The notes: generated by a model not told the origin, from the letters alone. 33,385 bases of DNA from Candidatus Avanaerovorax faecigallinarum (GCA_019113145.1 DXHZ01000056.1:1-33385); one strand, 5' to 3'; positions 15,499-25,005 are shown, counted from the first letter of the stretch. A program made the numbers and translations.

Positions 15499-16530
15499 CT
15501 AACATATTCTCGGGAGCTGCATTCCGGCAAGCTTCTGCAGAATCCTGCTGCCTCCAACCGCGGTTTTAAGGAATACCTTCCCCGGTGCGCCTCCGGTCAC
15601 TTTGCCTATCTCCGCAGCGCCTTCTCCGCCCGGAATCTTCCTTATTGCCTTTATAACATCAGGCGCCGCATCTCTGTCGCATATCGCCAGCATCCGTCCT
15701 TCACAGGCGCAGTACAGAGGGTCGAGACCGAGTATGGCGCAAGCGGCGCTCACCTCCGGATCCACATGAATGAGATTTTCGTCTATCTCAATGCTCATAT
15801 CCGTCCCTTCGACAAACTCCGACAAAGTCGTAGCTGCTCCTCCCCTCGTAGGATCTCTCAGAATGCGTATGCCGCCCTTTCCTGCTTCCAGCGCGGAGCG
15901 AGCCATCTTATCAAGGGCCATGCAGTCTGATTTAAGGGCGCTGTTTTCAGCCAGAAGCCCGGCTCTTGCCATCATAACCGCAGCTCCGTGACGACCCGGA
16001 CTTCCGCTCAGAATTACCGAATCCCCCGGGCGTACAGATTTTTTCCCGGGTATATCAAAAGCTGCAAAGCCTATTCCGGCAGTGTTTATGTATATTCCGT
16101 CACCTTTACCTCTTTCTACGACTTTAGTATCGCCGGTTACCACCGCAACGCCGGCTTTCTTCGCTTCAGACGCTATCGATGCGGCAACAGACTTTAAATC
16201 TTCAAAGAGAAATCCTTCCTCTATTATAAGCGAAAGACTCAGGTAGGCCGGAACACCTCCCGCCATGGAAACATCGTTTACCGTTCCGCACACGGCCAGC
16301 TTTCCGATGTCCCCTCCCGGAAATCTCCATGGAGAAACGACAAAGCTGTCCGTTGAAAATACAGGCCTTCCCGCTCCGTCGGGAATGTCCAGAACGGCGC
16401 CGTCACCCAGCCCTCTCAGATATTCGTTATCAAAAGCCGGAAGAAATACGGACTCTATAAGTTCAGACGTTTTCATCCCGCCGCTGCCGTAATCCAAAGT
16501 TATAATTCTGTCATTCATTACATCTGACAT
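15499..16530 (-). CDS. hypE: Hydrogenase maturation protein HypE (carbamoyl dehydratase)
   Basis: This 343-residue protein of the PurM/ThiL fold dehydrates the S-carbamoyl group delivered by HypF to a thiocyanate, the source of the CN ligands of the NiFe centre. The N-terminus has LDYGSGGMKTSELI; FSTDSFVVSPWRFPGGDIG and the DPTRGG motif form the ATP site. It ends in PRIC, the conserved C-terminal tail whose Cys is the carbamoyl acceptor. GGTG lies 8 bases before the ATG. It follows hypD by 33 bases. Confidence 0.96.
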   Translation of the reverse strand: MSDVMNDRIITLDYGSGGMKTSELIESVFLPAFDNEYLRGLGDGAVLDIPDGAGRPVFSTDSFVVSPWRFPGGDIGKLAVCGTVNDVSMAGGVPAYLSLSLIIEEGFLFEDLKSVAASIASEAKKAGVAVVTGDTKVVERGKGDGIYINTAGIGFAAFDIPGKKSVRPGDSVILSGSPGRHGAAVMMARAGLLAENSALKSDCMALDKMARSALEAGKGGIRILRDPTRGGAATTLSEFVEGTDMSIEIDENLIHVDPEVSAACAILGLDPLYCACEGRMLAICDRDAAPDVIKAIRKIPGGEGAAEIGKVTGGAPGKVFLKTAVGGSRILQKLAGMQLPRIC

Positions 16531-16563
16531 CTGATATCACCTCTTCCATGCATATATGCCGGC

Positions 16564-17655
16564 TTATTCGTACATATATGCCGCCGCACATGCCCCTTCA
16601 GACGAAACCATGCACGGTCCCACCGGCTCCGCCGGCGTACATCTGTTTCCGAACAGAGGACAATCCTTCGGTCTTTCCACGCCCCTGATGATCTGTCCGC
16701 ACCTGCAGCCTCCGATTTCTTTATCGTCACCGCGTTTTAACGAAAATTTACGGTATGCGTCAAAACCCGCATACTTTTCCTTTAACCTGTATCCGCTGTT
16801 TTCAATAATCCCCAGTCCTCTCCATCGCGATGAACACGTGTCGAAGATTTCTTCCATAATTCTGAGGGCTGCCGGATTCCCCTGCGGACGGACCAGCCTT
16901 GTGTACTCGTTTTTCACCTCGGGTTTTCCGTCCTTTATCATTTTCATCAGTTCTGCTACAGCACAGAGTATATCGTCCGGTTCGAACCCGGAAACGACTC
17001 CGGGAAGTCCGTATTCCTCAGCGAGAAACGAAAAGCGTTTCCATCCCGTAATAACTGCCACATGCCCCGGGCAAATGAAACCCGAAACATTGAAGTCATC
17101 CGCCTCTATGAGAGCTCTCAGTGCAGGCTCCGTCCGTTTAAGGAGGCAGAGAACCGAAAAATTATCGATTCTCTTCTCTGCCGCATCCAGTATACAGGCA
17201 GCGGTTCCCGGAGCCGTCGTCTCAAAACCCACACCCAGGAATACCACCTCTTTATCACTGTTCTTCTCCGCAATTTCAAGAGCATCTACGGGAGAGTACA
17301 CCGCTCTCACGTCGCTTCCCTCCGCCTTGCGTCTGAAAAGACTGTCTCCCTGCCTGCTTCCCGGCACTCTTAACAGGTCCCCATAGCTTGTGATTATAAC
17401 ATCCTTTTCATCCGAAAGTTCCAAAGCCATGTCTACATCCGCCTGGGACGTTACACATACCGGACATCCCGGTCCCGACAGAAGGCTTATATTCCCTGGA
17501 AGAACAGTTCTCAATCCGCTTCTTGAAATGGACATGGTGTGAGTCCCGCATACTTCCATGATGTTGACAGGTCCCGTTATACAGCTGTATTTTTCTATTA
17601 TATCTATGATCCTTTTCCGCTGATTAGGCTTCATCTCACTGCTGCCTGAGTACAT
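16564..17655 (-). CDS. hypD: Hydrogenase maturation protein HypD
   Basis: This 363-residue iron-sulfur scaffold works with HypC to assemble the Fe(CN)2CO unit. Conserved motifs are MEVCGTHTM, LSGPGCPVCVT (the thiol pair), GFETTAP, PGHVAVI and the C-terminal cysteines in CRCGQIIRG, DCPLFGNRCTP and GPCMVSSEGACAA that bind the 4Fe-4S cluster. The ATG at 17655 has GGAGG 9 bases upstream and lies within the end of hypC (20-base overlap). A second in-frame ATG seven codons later is possible but has a weaker site. Confidence 0.95.
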   Translation of the reverse strand: MYSGSSEMKPNQRKRIIDIIEKYSCITGPVNIMEVCGTHTMSISRSGLRTVLPGNISLLSGPGCPVCVTSQADVDMALELSDEKDVIITSYGDLLRVPGSRQGDSLFRRKAEGSDVRAVYSPVDALEIAEKNSDKEVVFLGVGFETTAPGTAACILDAAEKRIDNFSVLCLLKRTEPALRALIEADDFNVSGFICPGHVAVITGWKRFSFLAEEYGLPGVVSGFEPDDILCAVAELMKMIKDGKPEVKNEYTRLVRPQGNPAALRIMEEIFDTCSSRWRGLGIIENSGYRLKEKYAGFDAYRKFSLKRGDDKEIGGCRCGQIIRGVERPKDCPLFGNRCTPAEPVGPCMVSSEGACAAAYMYE

Positions 17656-17863
17656 TCCGCATCTCCTCCATCAGCAGAGCGTTTTCTTCTGCGTCCTTCT
17701 CGGTGACCTTATCTATAGCAAAGCCTGCGTGAATCATCACGTAATCTCCCGGCTCCGGATTTTCGATAAAGTCAGTTCTCACCTTTGCCGATATTCCCGG
17801 TGCGCTGCACTCCGCCGTATTTCCATTCAGTTTATCTATCCGCATTACTGTTGCAAGACACAT
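17636..17863 (-). CDS. hypC: Hydrogenase maturation chaperone HypC
   Basis: This 75-residue protein starts MCLATVMRID. The cysteine at position 2 is the invariant HypC residue that carries the iron unit and contacts the hydrogenase large subunit; it fixes the start, since a longer reading would bury it. The motif PEPGDYVMIHAGFAID is the family signature. The start is one base after the hypF stop codon and the 3' end overlaps hypD, so hypF, hypC and hypD are tightly coupled. Confidence 0.95.
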   Translation of the reverse strand: MCLATVMRIDKLNGNTAECSAPGISAKVRTDFIENPEPGDYVMIHAGFAIDKVTEKDAEENALLMEEMRNVLRQQ

Positions 17864-17864
17864 T

Positions 17865-20234
17865 TCAAATCTCCCCACTCTTTAAAGCTTCTCTCGCCGC
17901 AGCTCCGACGGCAATCTGCCCCAGACATATCCCTTCATCTGAAGGCGACACTCTGTGATGAGTATATACCCGAAAACCTGCATTTTCAAGGGCGCAGGTC
18001 ATACCGGCAAGCAGATATCTGTTGAGAAAAACGCCCCCTGAAAGAACTACCGGATATTTTTCAACGTTAAGAGCCACACACTGTCTCAAAGCCGCTCTTA
18101 TGAGCGTATCCATGAATCCCTCCGTAATCCTCCCGTTTTCCTTTCCTTCTGCCGCCTCCGTAAAAACGCGCCTGATAAGAGGTCTTGTGTCGAAAATGCG
18201 AAGGCCCTTTTCCATGTAGAACATGTTTTCGGGGAGTACATCAAAGTCTTTATCCTCCGGCGGCGTCTCCCGTGACGCAAAGGATTCCAGAAGTGCAGGC
18301 CCCTCACCGTCGTAATCCATGGTTTCTCTTCCTGTTATCATGGAGCATACACCGTCAAAGAGTCGTCCCACGCTGCTGGCAGCCGGCGCAAATTCAGCGG
18401 CATTTTTAATCAGCTTAGTCAGCATCTCTTTTTTGTCGCCGGAAAGCGGAATCAGACCTGATATTTTTTTGTTCTTTAAAGCGTCATCTCCGAAAGCGTC
18501 CAGGGCCATTGCAAGTGTTATTCTTCCCGTTTCATTTACGGCTCTGTCACCTCCGGCAAGTTCTACCGGCCTTATGGTTCCAACCCTTTCAAAGCCCGAA
18601 AAATCCCCCAGAAGGAACTCTCCGCCCCATATGCTGCCGTCACTACCCAGCCCCGTGCCGTCCCATACGATTCCAAAGCATTTTTCGCTGAGATTATTAT
18701 CCGCCATGCATGAAGCCATATGAGCCCAGTGATGCTGAACCCTCAGAATACTTACGCCGTCTGCTTCCAATCGCCTCTGAGCCTCCCGCACGGACATGTA
18801 ATCAGGGTGAAGGTCGCACACAAAAAGTGAAGGAGTTACGTTAAAAAGCCTCTCATACTTTTCCATGGTTTCCGCATAGTGGCTGAAGGTCTCGGCATTT
18901 TTAAGGTCTCCAACGTAAGGACTTGTCAGAACGTGGCCGTCCCTTCCAACGGCAAAGGATGCCTTCTGCTCGGCGCCGAAGGCTGTTATACCTTCGGGAT
19001 CAGGAATATCCGCATTCACCGGCGCGGGGATATACCCTCTGCTTCTTCTGAAGAAGTATGGCTTTCCCTGCCATTCCATAACCAGAGAGTCATCGCACCT
19101 GTTTGCTATCCTTCTGTTGTGGAGAAGAAATCCGTCCGCTGCTTCTTTCAGATTCCGAAAAGCTTCATCATTTTCCGTAATAACCGGACAGCCGGAAATA
19201 TTGCCGCTGGTCATCACCAGTATACGCGGGTTTCCTTTGTCCGCAAACAGCAGATGATGAAGCGGAGAATACGGAAGCATGACTCCTATTCTCCCGCTGA
19301 AGCTCAGCAGGTCCATTTTCTCTTCTGAAGCGCTGTAATTCTTTTTAAGAAGTACTATGGGCCTTGCTCCGGAAAGCAGAATCTTTCTCTCTTCCGGACT
19401 TATTTCGCATATTTTCTCCGCGTCTTCAAGAGAAGCCGCCATAACGGCGAGAGGTTTTTCTCTCCGCCCTTTCTTCTCTCTCAGTCGTCTCACTGCACTT
19501 ATATTTAAAGCGTCACAGGCGAGATGAATTCCGCCGACCCCCTTCACGGCAACTATACTGCCGTTTTTCAGCGCTCTTCCGGCCCTCAGGAAAGCTTCGT
19601 CTCCTGTAAATTTTTTGTCCGGCTCACGCGTTGAAAAATAAAAGACCTCCGGGCCGCAATCTCCGCAGCAGTCCGGCTGAGCGTGATATCTCCTGTTTTC
19701 TATATCCCTGTACTCCTCTTCGCATCTTCCGCACATGGGAAAATCTCTCATGGTTGTCCGCTTTCTGTCGTAGGGCAGAGATTCTATTATGGTGTACCTG
19801 GGACCGCAGTTGGTGCAGTTTATAAATGGAAAACGGTATCTTCTGTCGGAGGGGTCGTCAACCTCTCTTTCGCAGTCGCTGCACATGGCCGTATCGGGCG
19901 AAATGAGAGTATAACCCTTCTTCACCCGGCTTTCGAGAATGGTGAACGTGTTCCGTTTTCCGCCGTTTTCGGGGTCTGGCGCCGAAGAAATGTCTTCCGA
20001 CTTTACGGAATCAATCACCGCCATAGGAGGAGAATCCGTTTCAATCTGCTTAAGAAACCTTCCAAGCGCTGAGGGCTTTCCTTCCACTGTTCCCTCCACG
20101 CCTGAATTCGTGTTCCGCACCCAGCCTGTCACACCGTTTGCCCTGGCAATGCGATGAAGAAACGGTCTGAATCCTACGCCCTGAACAATTCCGTTCACCT
20201 CAATATGAAGCTTTCTGATGTCATCGTCTTTCAT
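17865..20234 (-). CDS. hypF: Carbamoyltransferase HypF
   Basis: This 789-residue multidomain protein turns carbamoyl phosphate into the carbamoyl group passed to HypE. Domains in order are an acylphosphatase-like domain (VNGIVQGVGFRPFLHRIA), two CxxC-type zinc fingers (CSDCE...CTNC and CGRC...CGDC), a YrdC-like domain (GGIHLACDALN...KPLAVM) and a Kae1-like C-terminal half (VQHHWAHMASC). Length is typical (about 750-800). The ATG follows hypB by 5 bases with a weak ribosome binding site, suggesting coupling. Confidence 0.96.
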   Translation of the reverse strand: MKDDDIRKLHIEVNGIVQGVGFRPFLHRIARANGVTGWVRNTNSGVEGTVEGKPSALGRFLKQIETDSPPMAVIDSVKSEDISSAPDPENGGKRNTFTILESRVKKGYTLISPDTAMCSDCEREVDDPSDRRYRFPFINCTNCGPRYTIIESLPYDRKRTTMRDFPMCGRCEEEYRDIENRRYHAQPDCCGDCGPEVFYFSTREPDKKFTGDEAFLRAGRALKNGSIVAVKGVGGIHLACDALNISAVRRLREKKGRREKPLAVMAASLEDAEKICEISPEERKILLSGARPIVLLKKNYSASEEKMDLLSFSGRIGVMLPYSPLHHLLFADKGNPRILVMTSGNISGCPVITENDEAFRNLKEAADGFLLHNRRIANRCDDSLVMEWQGKPYFFRRSRGYIPAPVNADIPDPEGITAFGAEQKASFAVGRDGHVLTSPYVGDLKNAETFSHYAETMEKYERLFNVTPSLFVCDLHPDYMSVREAQRRLEADGVSILRVQHHWAHMASCMADNNLSEKCFGIVWDGTGLGSDGSIWGGEFLLGDFSGFERVGTIRPVELAGGDRAVNETGRITLAMALDAFGDDALKNKKISGLIPLSGDKKEMLTKLIKNAAEFAPAASSVGRLFDGVCSMITGRETMDYDGEGPALLESFASRETPPEDKDFDVLPENMFYMEKGLRIFDTRPLIRRVFTEAAEGKENGRITEGFMDTLIRAALRQCVALNVEKYPVVLSGGVFLNRYLLAGMTCALENAGFRVYTHHRVSPSDEGICLGQIAVGAAAREALKSGEI

Positions 20235-20239
20235 TTAAT

Positions 20240-20908
20240 CTAAGCCTCGGTTCCGGCCTTTACTTCCTCGATTTTTTTCTCTACAAAGGCTGCGATTTCT
20301 TCCGTTCCCTCGCCGGTTCTGGCGCTCACCCTAAACAATGGCGCACCGGGATTCACCGTGCCATAGTTTTCTGCGACCCTTTTTTCATCAAAGTCAAAAT
20401 ATGAAATCATGTCGTATTTATTCAGTACAAGGCAGTCCGTCTCGGTAAACATCAGCGGATACTTCTCCACCTTGTCATCCCCTTCAGGCACACTTAGAAT
20501 TGTGATTCTCAGCGTTTCTCCTATGCGAAATTCAGCCGGGCATACCAGATTTCCGATGTTCTCCACGAATATAAGATCAAGATTTTCAAGCGGAAGTTCC
20601 GGCAGTATCTTCTGTATGCTCATAGCCTCTATGTGACATGCTCCATCGGTATTCAGCTGAACCGCCGGAATACCGAGCGCGGCTATTCTCTCCGCATCTA
20701 TCTGTCCTGCTATATCTCCTTCAATGACGCCTGTCCGCCATTTTTTCGAAAGCTTTTCGGCAATGGATGTAATAAGGCTGGTTTTCCCTGCGCCCGGGCT
20801 TCCCATTACGTTTACCATGCAGATTTTCCGCATGGCAAGCCCGGCTTTCACCTCGTCGCTTACATCATCGTTCCAGTCCATCATCTGATGCATGACCTTT
20901 ATCTCCAT
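20240..20908 (-). CDS. hypB: Hydrogenase nickel incorporation GTPase HypB
   Basis: This 222-residue SIMIBI-class GTPase drives nickel transfer to the large subunit. The P-loop is MGSPGAGKTS, followed by VIEGDIAGQIDAERI, NTDGACHIEAMSI (Cys-His of the metal site), VENIGNLVCPAEF and NKYD. It lacks the histidine-rich nickel store and the CxxCGC N-terminal site found in some homologues. GGAGGTG precedes the ATG, which lies 44 bases inside hypA. Confidence 0.96.
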   Translation of the reverse strand: MEIKVMHQMMDWNDDVSDEVKAGLAMRKICMVNVMGSPGAGKTSLITSIAEKLSKKWRTGVIEGDIAGQIDAERIAALGIPAVQLNTDGACHIEAMSIQKILPELPLENLDLIFVENIGNLVCPAEFRIGETLRITILSVPEGDDKVEKYPLMFTETDCLVLNKYDMISYFDFDEKRVAENYGTVNPGAPLFRVSARTGEGTEEIAAFVEKKIEEVKAGTEA

Positions 20909-21251
20909 CAGTGTCCACCTCCATGCTCTTTATGTAAAATTCCTTCCCTCTCAATATTTTCAGTTTCAGACTCCGGCAGAAAGGGCATTCCAGTCTGTGT
21001 CTGTCTATATCGCTTTCCTTACCGCAGTCAAGACACCTTACATGAACCGGAATATATTCCGCCTCTATTACTGCGCCTTCTGCGATGGTTCCCTCCGCAA
21101 GCATGTCCAGGTAAATCTGAACGCACTCCGGCACCGTGCCGTTAAGCTGCCCTATGCATACGTGAATTCTGCGTATCCTTGACGCGTGGTTTTCTTTTCC
21201 TGTCTTTAAACATTCTGCAAGAAGATTTTCCGTAATACTTAACTCGTGCAT
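20865..21251 (-). CDS. hypA: Hydrogenase nickel metallochaperone HypA
   Basis: This 128-residue protein starts MHELSITENLL; His2 is the invariant nickel ligand and sets the start, supported by AAGGAG. The zinc domain has CLDCG and CPFC. It hands nickel to HypB and the hydrogenase. It is the first gene of the hyp operon, 190 bases from the divergent ech operon, and overlaps hypB by 44 bases. Confidence 0.96.
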   Translation of the reverse strand: MHELSITENLLAECLKTGKENHASRIRRIHVCIGQLNGTVPECVQIYLDMLAEGTIAEGAVIEAEYIPVHVRCLDCGKESDIDRHRLECPFCRSLKLKILRGKEFYIKSMEVDTDGDKGHASDDGLER

Positions 21252-21286
21252 GGTTCTCTCCTTCGCCCGATTGTGATTTCTCATAA

Positions 21287-21316
21287 ATTCTATCATATTT
21301 TTAATAAAATGGACAA
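21287..21316 (-). promoter_or_regulatory. Candidate promoter of the hyp operon
   Basis: On the minus strand, -35 TTGTCC (21316-21311), an 18-bp spacer and -10 TAGAAT (21292-21287), about 35 bases before hypA. Confidence 0.5.
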
Positions 21317-21334
21317 AAACATTAAAAATAGCTA

Positions 21335-21363
21335 TTGTAAAAAAAGAAAAAGAGGATTATAAC
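21335..21363 (+). promoter_or_regulatory. Candidate promoter of the ech operon
   Basis: -35 TTGTAA (21335-21340), a 17-bp spacer and -10 TATAAC (21358-21363). It is 19 bases from the hyp promoter, back to back, so a regulator binding between them could control both. The leader to the echA ATG is about 70 bases. Confidence 0.5.
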
Positions 21364-21441
21364 AGTGCTGTAAGCTATTATACTCCCTTTTTATCTGTAA
21401 CATATTGCTTGAGTTATATTTTGGGAAAGGTGGTCGTTGCC

Positions 21442-23331
21442 ATGATACCACTGCTTATCGGAATACCTGCCGTTCTGGCGGCGGTCTTTCAGGTCGTCAG
21501 AAACGAAAGGATTCGCGATATCATAGTCTACACAGGGGCAGGAGCCGTAATGCTCATGACCGTTGTTTTTATCGCATTCTGGATAGACGGCGGAGCAGAA
21601 ACCGTAATGCTTTACAGCTCCACAGAAGCTGTCGACATGCTCATTGTGGCAGGAGACGTCTTCATGATGTGTCTCGTAGTTTACCTCAGTATAAAGTACG
21701 AAAAAATCTTTCCTGCGGTTCTTTCGGTAGTTCAGACGGCAATAGTTCTTCACACCGATTTTACCGTAGATCTCCCTGAAGCTCCCCATATGATGATTGA
21801 CTGGCTTACCGTGCTCATGTGTCTCATCATAGCGTTTATCGGAGGCTTTATCTGTATTTATACCGTCGGTTATATGAAAGGCTATCACAGCCATCATAAA
21901 GATGCCGCAGACAGGCGTCCATTCTTCTTTTCCATGCTGTTTCTGTTTCTTTCGGCCATGTTCGGCCTGGTTCTGTCTCAGAATCTGGTATGGATATATT
22001 TTTTCTGGGAAATCACCAGCATCATTTCATTCCTGATGATCGGCTATACACGTTCTGAAGAAGCAGTCCACAACAGTTTCACCGCCCTGTGGATGAACCT
22101 TCTGGGAGGTCTGGGCTTTGCCGCCGCCATAGAGATCATGGCTCACGGTCATGGCACGCTTCAGCTTCTCGACGTAATCGGAAGCGGGGCATACCTGCCT
22201 CTCATGTGCCTGGCCCTTGCAGGTCTGACAAAATCCGCACAGCTTCCGTTCTCATCGTGGCTACTGGGCGCAATGGTCGCTCCGACCCCTTCCAGCGCCC
22301 TTCTCCACAGTGCAACAATGGTAAAAGCAGGCGTATATCTTCTCATAAGGATATCCCCAGCCATGTCGGGAAATCTGGTAGGAATCATAGTTTCCAGCAT
22401 TGGAGGTTTTACATTCATCATGGCAAGCATGATGGCCATAGCCCAGACGGATGCGAAAAAAGTTCTGGCTTTTTCCACGGTGTCCAATCTCGGCCTCATC
22501 GTAGCCTGCAGCGGAATCGGTGCGGAGGAAACCGTATGGGCGGCAATCTTCCTCATGATATTCCACTCTGTCAGCAAGTCCATGCTCTTTCAGTCCGTGG
22601 GAGCTGCCGAAAACTCACTCGGTTCCAGAAATATAGAGGATATGCATGGACTTATTCTCAAAATCCCTAAGCTGGCATATATAATGGGAATCGGCATTGC
22701 CGGCATGTATCTGGCTCCTTTCGGCATGCTCATATCCAAATGGGTAGCCCTTAAGGCATTCGTGGACTCCGGTAACGTGGTTCTCGTTCTGTGCATAGCC
22801 TTCGGAAGCGCCACTACCATGTTCTACTGGACCAAGTGGCTTGCGAAGCTTATCAGTTATCACAGACCGAGAGTTCAGACCGAAGACAGAACCAGACGTG
22901 ACGAATACGTGTCCATGGGATTTCATGCGGTGACCATGCTGCTTCTCTGCCTGCTGATCCCTGCAGTCGCAAAGGTTCTGATCAATCCTATAGTCAGGGA
23001 GCTCTTCGGAGGAACTCACGACGTGCTTTCTATGAGCGTGCTCACTACCATGGCCATAATGCTCGTTTCAGTTTTCATCGTGCCGGCTGTCATGTTCTTC
23101 GTAAGCAGACAGTCTCACAGCGATATCGTTCCGATATATATGGGCGGAGTGAACAAAGGCGATAACAGATTCTTCATTAACAGCTTCGGAGAGGATGAAC
23201 ATCTGTATCTTACCAACTGGTATCTGCGCGAGGAATTCGGACGCAGACATCTTCGGATACCGTCAATCGTAATTTCCGCCGCCGTCCTCATCGTCGGTTT
23301 CTGTCTGATAATAGGAGGTGTGACATGGTAG
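21442..23331 (+). CDS. echA: Ech-type hydrogenase antiporter-like membrane subunit EchA
   Basis: This roughly 629-residue protein with many membrane helices belongs to the NuoL/MrpA-type proton/sodium antiporter family. It carries the glutamate of TM5 in YFFWEITSIISF and the lysines in LAGLTKSAQLPF and SATMVKAGVYLL that form the ion path. The C-terminal IVPIYMGGVNKGDN region is typical of EchA/HyfB-like subunits. It would couple hydrogenase turnover to ion translocation. A TTG at 21409 would add 11 residues; the ATG at 21442 is preferred because GGAAAGGTGG lies just upstream. It overlaps echB by 7 bases. Confidence 0.93.
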   Translation: MIPLLIGIPAVLAAVFQVVRNERIRDIIVYTGAGAVMLMTVVFIAFWIDGGAETVMLYSSTEAVDMLIVAGDVFMMCLVVYLSIKYEKIFPAVLSVVQTAIVLHTDFTVDLPEAPHMMIDWLTVLMCLIIAFIGGFICIYTVGYMKGYHSHHKDAADRRPFFFSMLFLFLSAMFGLVLSQNLVWIYFFWEITSIISFLMIGYTRSEEAVHNSFTALWMNLLGGLGFAAAIEIMAHGHGTLQLLDVIGSGAYLPLMCLALAGLTKSAQLPFSSWLLGAMVAPTPSSALLHSATMVKAGVYLLIRISPAMSGNLVGIIVSSIGGFTFIMASMMAIAQTDAKKVLAFSTVSNLGLIVACSGIGAEETVWAAIFLMIFHSVSKSMLFQSVGAAENSLGSRNIEDMHGLILKIPKLAYIMGIGIAGMYLAPFGMLISKWVALKAFVDSGNVVLVLCIAFGSATTMFYWTKWLAKLISYHRPRVQTEDRTRRDEYVSMGFHAVTMLLLCLLIPAVAKVLINPIVRELFGGTHDVLSMSVLTTMAIMLVSVFIVPAVMFFVSRQSHSDIVPIYMGGVNKGDNRFFINSFGEDEHLYLTNWYLREEFGRRHLRIPSIVISAAVLIVGFCLIIGGVTW

Positions 23332-24188
23332 TCAAAGTCGTGATGGTGTTATGCTTTCTCATATTTGCACCTTTTGTCGGAGGACTTGTCGACGGAGCTG
23401 ACAGGATAATAAGCGCAAGGATGCAGAGAAGAAAAGGTCCTTCTATCCTGCAGCCGTTTTACGACCTGAGAAAGCTCTTTTCGAAGCAGCTGATTTCCGT
23501 AAATAACGTACAGCTGTTTCTGAACATGAGTTATCTGGTAATACTTATGATTGCCGGCGCCATGCTCTTTGCGGGAGCGGACCTTCTCATGGTGCTCTTT
23601 ATACTGAGCACTGCGGACATGTTCCTCATTATGGCCGCATCATCGGATTCATCGCCTTACGCGAACATGGGTGCGGGCAGAGAAATGGTTCTCATGATGG
23701 CCTACGAGCCTCTGACACTTCTGGTCGCCGTGGGATTTTATCTTACAACGGGTTCGTTCCACGTCGAGACCATAATAAACCAGCCTGTCAGCGCAGTCCT
23801 CTGGATGCCGGGGCTTCTCATAGGATTCATGTTCACTGCAGGGATCAAATTCAGAAAATCTCCTTTCGACCTCTCCACGAGCCATCATGCCCATCAGGAA
23901 ATGGTAAAGGGTATAACGACCGAGATGTCCGGAACGGCTCTTGCCATAATGACCATTGCGGAGTACTACGAGATGATTCTCCTTCTGGGAATCTTCTTCC
24001 TGTTCTTTGTCAACAGCACATGGTGGAGCTGGATTGCAGCCCTTGTAATATGCGCGGTTCTCTACGTATTCGAGATTCTCTTGGATAACGTCAGTGCGCG
24101 CCTTAAGTGGAATACGGTTCTGTTTGGATGCTGGATTGTGACTTTTGTGGCCGGCGGACTTAATATACTTGTTCTCATGCTGGGCTGA
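23325..24188 (+). CDS. echB: Ech-type hydrogenase membrane subunit EchB (NuoH-like)
   Basis: This 287-residue multi-helix membrane protein of the NuoH/HycD family anchors the soluble arm. Conserved family segments are DRIISARMQRRKGPSILQPF near the N-terminus and FRKSPFDLSTSHHAHQEMVKG in the middle, the loop facing the quinone-site equivalent. AGGAGG precedes the ATG, which lies within the end of echA. It is followed by echC after 15 bases. Confidence 0.94.
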   Translation: MVVKVVMVLCFLIFAPFVGGLVDGADRIISARMQRRKGPSILQPFYDLRKLFSKQLISVNNVQLFLNMSYLVILMIAGAMLFAGADLLMVLFILSTADMFLIMAASSDSSPYANMGAGREMVLMMAYEPLTLLVAVGFYLTTGSFHVETIINQPVSAVLWMPGLLIGFMFTAGIKFRKSPFDLSTSHHAHQEMVKGITTEMSGTALAIMTIAEYYEMILLLGIFFLFFVNSTWWSWIAALVICAVLYVFEILLDNVSARLKWNTVLFGCWIVTFVAGGLNILVLMLG

Positions 24189-24203
24189 CGGGAGGTAAAA
24201 ACG

Positions 24204-24644
24204 ATGGGAAAAATATCAAAATCGCCATGGCTGCTCCACTACGACGCTTCAAGCTGCAACGGCTGCGATATCGAAGTTCTGGACTGCCTTACGCCGAAAT
24301 ACGATATAGAGAGGTTCGGTATAATCAATACGGGAGATCCGTTTCAGGCGGATATATTCCTTATCACGGGAGGCGTAAACAGTCAGACCGCAGGCGTGGT
24401 AAAACAGATTTACAGTCAGATGCCGGAACCCAAAGTAGTTGTCGCCGTAGGCATATGCGCATGTACGGGAGGCGTATTCAAAGACTGCTACAATATAAAG
24501 GGCGGCGTCGATACGGTTATTCCCGTTGACGTATATGTCCCCGGATGTGCAGCCAGGCCGGAGTCCATTATAGACGGAGTTGTGAAAGCTCTCGCCGTTC
24601 TGGATAAAAAGCAGGCTGAAATGGAATCCAGAGAAAGGAAATAG
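24204..24644 (+). CDS. echC: Ech-type [NiFe] hydrogenase small subunit EchC
   Basis: This 146-residue NuoB-like protein carries the proximal 4Fe-4S cluster. The ligands are visible in SSCNGCDIE (Cys18, Cys21), GICACTGGVF and VPGCAARPE. It is much shorter than the small subunits of uptake hydrogenases and has no Tat signal, so it faces the cytoplasm. GGGAGG lies upstream of the ATG. It ends 5 bases before echD. Confidence 0.95.
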   Translation: MGKISKSPWLLHYDASSCNGCDIEVLDCLTPKYDIERFGIINTGDPFQADIFLITGGVNSQTAGVVKQIYSQMPEPKVVVAVGICACTGGVFKDCYNIKGGVDTVIPVDVYVPGCAARPESIIDGVVKALAVLDKKQAEMESRERK

Positions 24645-24649
24645 AGTCT

Positions 24650-25000
24650 ATGGAAGATTTCAGAAGTGAAATAAAAAAAATGTCGATGGCAGAGTTCTTC
24701 CCCGCCATCGCTCATATGAAATCGGACGGATGGAGACTTTCGCAGATATGTGCCACGTGTATACCGGGCGGATACGAGATGAGTTATTCTTTCTGCAAAG
24801 ACTACGATATGGTGACCCTTAGAATCGAGCCCGGTGAGAACGAAGAGGTTGCCAGCATCACTCAGATTTATCCGTGCGCCTTCATACAGGAAAGCGAAGC
24901 TGCGGAGCTCTTCGGCGTGAAGATATGCAACATAAAGCCGGATTACAGAAACGGGATTTACCGCATAGACGAGGAAACCCCGTTCAGGGATAAGGAGTAA
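24650..25000 (+). CDS. echD: Ech-type hydrogenase subunit EchD (NuoC-like)
   Basis: This 116-residue protein of the NuoC 30-kDa family is shorter than complex I homologues, as is usual for EchD. Recognisable parts are WRLSQICATCIP and the C-terminal AAELFGVKICN, the NuoC-type EREAxDLFG equivalent. It has no cofactor motif and is a structural partner of the large subunit. It sits between the small and large subunit genes with 5-base gaps, which is the canonical ech order. Confidence 0.9.
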   Translation: MEDFRSEIKKMSMAEFFPAIAHMKSDGWRLSQICATCIPGGYEMSYSFCKDYDMVTLRIEPGENEEVASITQIYPCAFIQESEAAELFGVKICNIKPDYRNGIYRIDEETPFRDKE

Positions 25001-25005
25001 CCATT

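Noticed and set aside
21409..21441. TTG start adding 11 residues to EchA
   Set aside because: It has no good ribosome binding site, whereas the ATG at 21442 has GGAAAGGTGG just upstream. The TTG remains possible.
22089..22670. Alternative-frame open frame inside echA
   Set aside because: It is rich in Arg, Ser and Pro and lies wholly within a conserved antiporter-subunit gene; it is a frame shadow.
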